NCBI RefSeq assembly: GCF_000424385.1
Contig: NZ_AUJU01000016.1
Span: 55,306 to 119,305 of the forward strand
Length of the DNA stretch: 64,000 bases
Direction of reading: 5' to 3'
Source of the DNA: Butyrivibrio sp. LC3010
GTDB taxonomy: Bacteria > Bacillota > Clostridia > Lachnospirales > Lachnospiraceae
The notes below the pieces were generated by a model, which worked only from the letters and a program-made list of their open reading frames with translations, was not told the DNA's origin and did not search any database. Made by a program: the position numbers and the translations under genes. Shown in pieces: positions 62,976 through 64,000 of the stretch. The first letter of the stretch is position 1, and each line of letters begins with the position of its first letter.

Positions 62976-63301
62976 GTTCATTATTTGAAGATTTACGTTA
63001 TGGATTACAGGAAGCTATAGATTACGAAAAAGGAATTGGTAAAGCTAAGAAGACTGTGTTTGTAATAGCACCCATTACTAAGTATTCAAACAGTCAAATT
63101 AAGAATATTCGCAACAAAGCAGGCATGACGCAGACTGTTTTTGCAAATTACATGGGCGTGTCTAAAAAAACGGTCGAGGCTTGGGAACTAGGGCGTACTC
63201 ATCCTACAGGTCCTGCATGCCGCCTTTTGAGTATACTTGATCAGGGGGAAGAAACAGAGCTTTCATTTGTGTCTTCAAATGTAGTTGAGAGCATAAAATG
63301 A
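62972..63301 (+). CDS. HTH (XRE-type) antitoxin-like regulator
   Basis: 109 residues with a central helix-turn-helix (IKNIRNKAGMTQTVFANYMGVSKKTVEAWELGRTHPTG) and an N-terminal YGLQEAIDYEKGIGKAKKTV segment typical of HigA-type antitoxins. GGAGGG precedes the ATG, inside the toxin-remnant frame. It would bind its own operator; with the toxin gone, it may be an orphan antitoxin. Confidence 0.78.
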   Translation: MSSLFEDLRYGLQEAIDYEKGIGKAKKTVFVIAPITKYSNSQIKNIRNKAGMTQTVFANYMGVSKKTVEAWELGRTHPTGPACRLLSILDQGEETELSFVSSNVVESIK

Positions 63302-63368
63302 TTATTTTTGAATACTGAAACAGCGGGTCAGACCCCATTTCGGAGGCAGGGATAATGGAATAGAAATA

Positions 63369-63805
63369 GGGGTTATTGGAGGTACTGAGCCTGATGATAG
63401 TTACATCAGCCTTACAGATATTGGATGAGCTCGTATTCAACAATCGATTTCCTCGCAGTCTGGGAAGAAATTCATAATTCGAATGATTTTAACCGATTGG
63501 AATTCCAATCGGTTAGAAATGAACGCGGCAGACTTATAATGACTCCGAAGCAGTGGATTGAAAGAATGCAGGCTAAGGGGATAATATCAAAAGCCGGCAA
63601 ATACGGAGGAACGTATGCCCATTCTGATATTGCTTTTGAGTTTGCATCCTGGATTTCTCAGTGATTATCGCAACAGGAACGTTTACAAAAACTGCGTTCT
63701 GTGGCATATAAACAAACGGAAATCCTTAAAAATAATGCTGCAAAAAGAAAACTTGGTAATACTAATCCAAACCTTCTGAAAGGCGGTGACGAAGATGCTG
63801 ATTAA
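63369..63805 (+). pseudogene. Broken KilA-N domain gene
   Basis: Three pieces match one KilA-N protein: GTEPDDSYISLTDIG in one frame (from 63369), then IDFLAVWEEIHNSNDFNRLEF, TPKQWIERMQAKGIISKAGKYGGTYAHSDIAFEFASWISQ in another (63425-63664), then after a TGA at 63662, still in frame, LSQQERLQKLRSVAYKQTEILK to a TAA at 63805. A frameshift with a deletion and an in-frame stop break it. KilA-N genes are phage or mobile-element genes. Confidence 0.75.
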
Positions 63806-63974
63806 AGAATTGAGAAAAATTACTGGATTATCACAGGCTGCATTCGCCAAGAAGTTCCACATCCCAGTAGGAACACTATCCCACTGGGAGCAAGGGGTAA
63901 GAACTCCCCCTGATTATGTTGTATACATGCTCTCACGAATCATATATATGGAACGTGAGCAATATCAAAAATAG
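63795..63974 (+). CDS. Small XRE-family HTH protein
   Basis: 59 residues, almost all one helix-turn-helix: IKELRKITGLSQAAFAKKFHIPVGTLSHWEQGVRTPPDYVVYMLSRII. The ATG at 63795 is preferred to a GTG at 63786, because AGGCGG then stands 8 bases upstream. It overlaps the end of the broken KilA-N frame and probably belongs to the same decayed mobile element. The remaining 26 bases of the window are featureless. Confidence 0.72.
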   Translation: MLIKELRKITGLSQAAFAKKFHIPVGTLSHWEQGVRTPPDYVVYMLSRIIYMEREQYQK

Positions 63975-64000
63975 AATGTTGCCTCACTGGAAAATCTGTC

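Overview
The window looks like chromosomal DNA of a low-to-mid GC, Gram-positive anaerobe of the Lachnospiraceae (Butyrivibrio-like). This is an inference from AGGAGG-type ribosome binding sites, lipoproteins with acidic tethers, GH13/GH95/GH114/pullulanase glycosidases, HTH-linked AAA-ATPase/PD-(D/E)XK proteins, and MetNIQ and Pss/Psd genes of clostridial type. No rRNA, tRNA or CRISPR array was seen.

Layout. 1-8100: end of a GT4 glycosyltransferase, two lipoproteins, a GH13 alpha-glucosidase and a three-gene membrane cluster ending in a phosphodiester-glycosidase-like protein. 8200-12300: a 144-bp mobile repeat, an HTH-AAA-ATPase/PD-(D/E)XK gene, palindromic repeats and cysS. 12350-15300 (minus): MetQ-MetN-MetI methionine importer. 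15500-20000: GGDEF/degenerate-EAL protein, YgjV-like protein, PncC, GH114. 20100-23000: second mobile repeat copy and a polar amino-acid ABC transporter. 23000-32100 (minus): a PAS kinase lacking its phospho-acceptor His, an orphan adenine methyltransferase overlapping a YfhO-type membrane protein, and a class A PBP. 32300-35700: YigZ, third mobile repeat copy, and a flippase-like/Pss/Psd phosphatidylethanolamine operon. 35900-42400: alcohol dehydrogenase, GH95 fucosidase, YvyF-like protein and TypA. 42400-45640: a scarred stretch with a recombinase remnant, an AlbA_2 regulator with self-complementary repeats, a broken response regulator and a 5'-truncated proS.

45700-58520 holds the most remarkable system: one 14-gene, same-strand cluster that joins an amino-acid-type ABC importer, a YezD protein, NifB, two NifX-like proteins, NifH, NifD-like and NifK-like subunits, and sulfur-amino-acid enzymes (MalY-type C-S lyase, cystathionine gamma-synthase family enzyme, CysK lying between nifH and nifD). 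All P-cluster cysteines and the cofactor cysteine are kept, but the residues equivalent to His195, Gln191 and His442 of NifD are not, and no NifEN is present. It reads as a nitrogenase-like reductase for organosulfur scavenging (methylthio-alkane-reductase-like), not for N2 fixation. Its promoter is followed by a perfect palindrome and a structured leader RNA.

58500-64000: a type I pullulanase behind a LacI-type operator, a second AAA-ATPase/PD-(D/E)XK gene, and decayed mobile or toxin-antitoxin material (toxin remnant plus antitoxin, broken KilA-N gene, small XRE regulator) at the right end.
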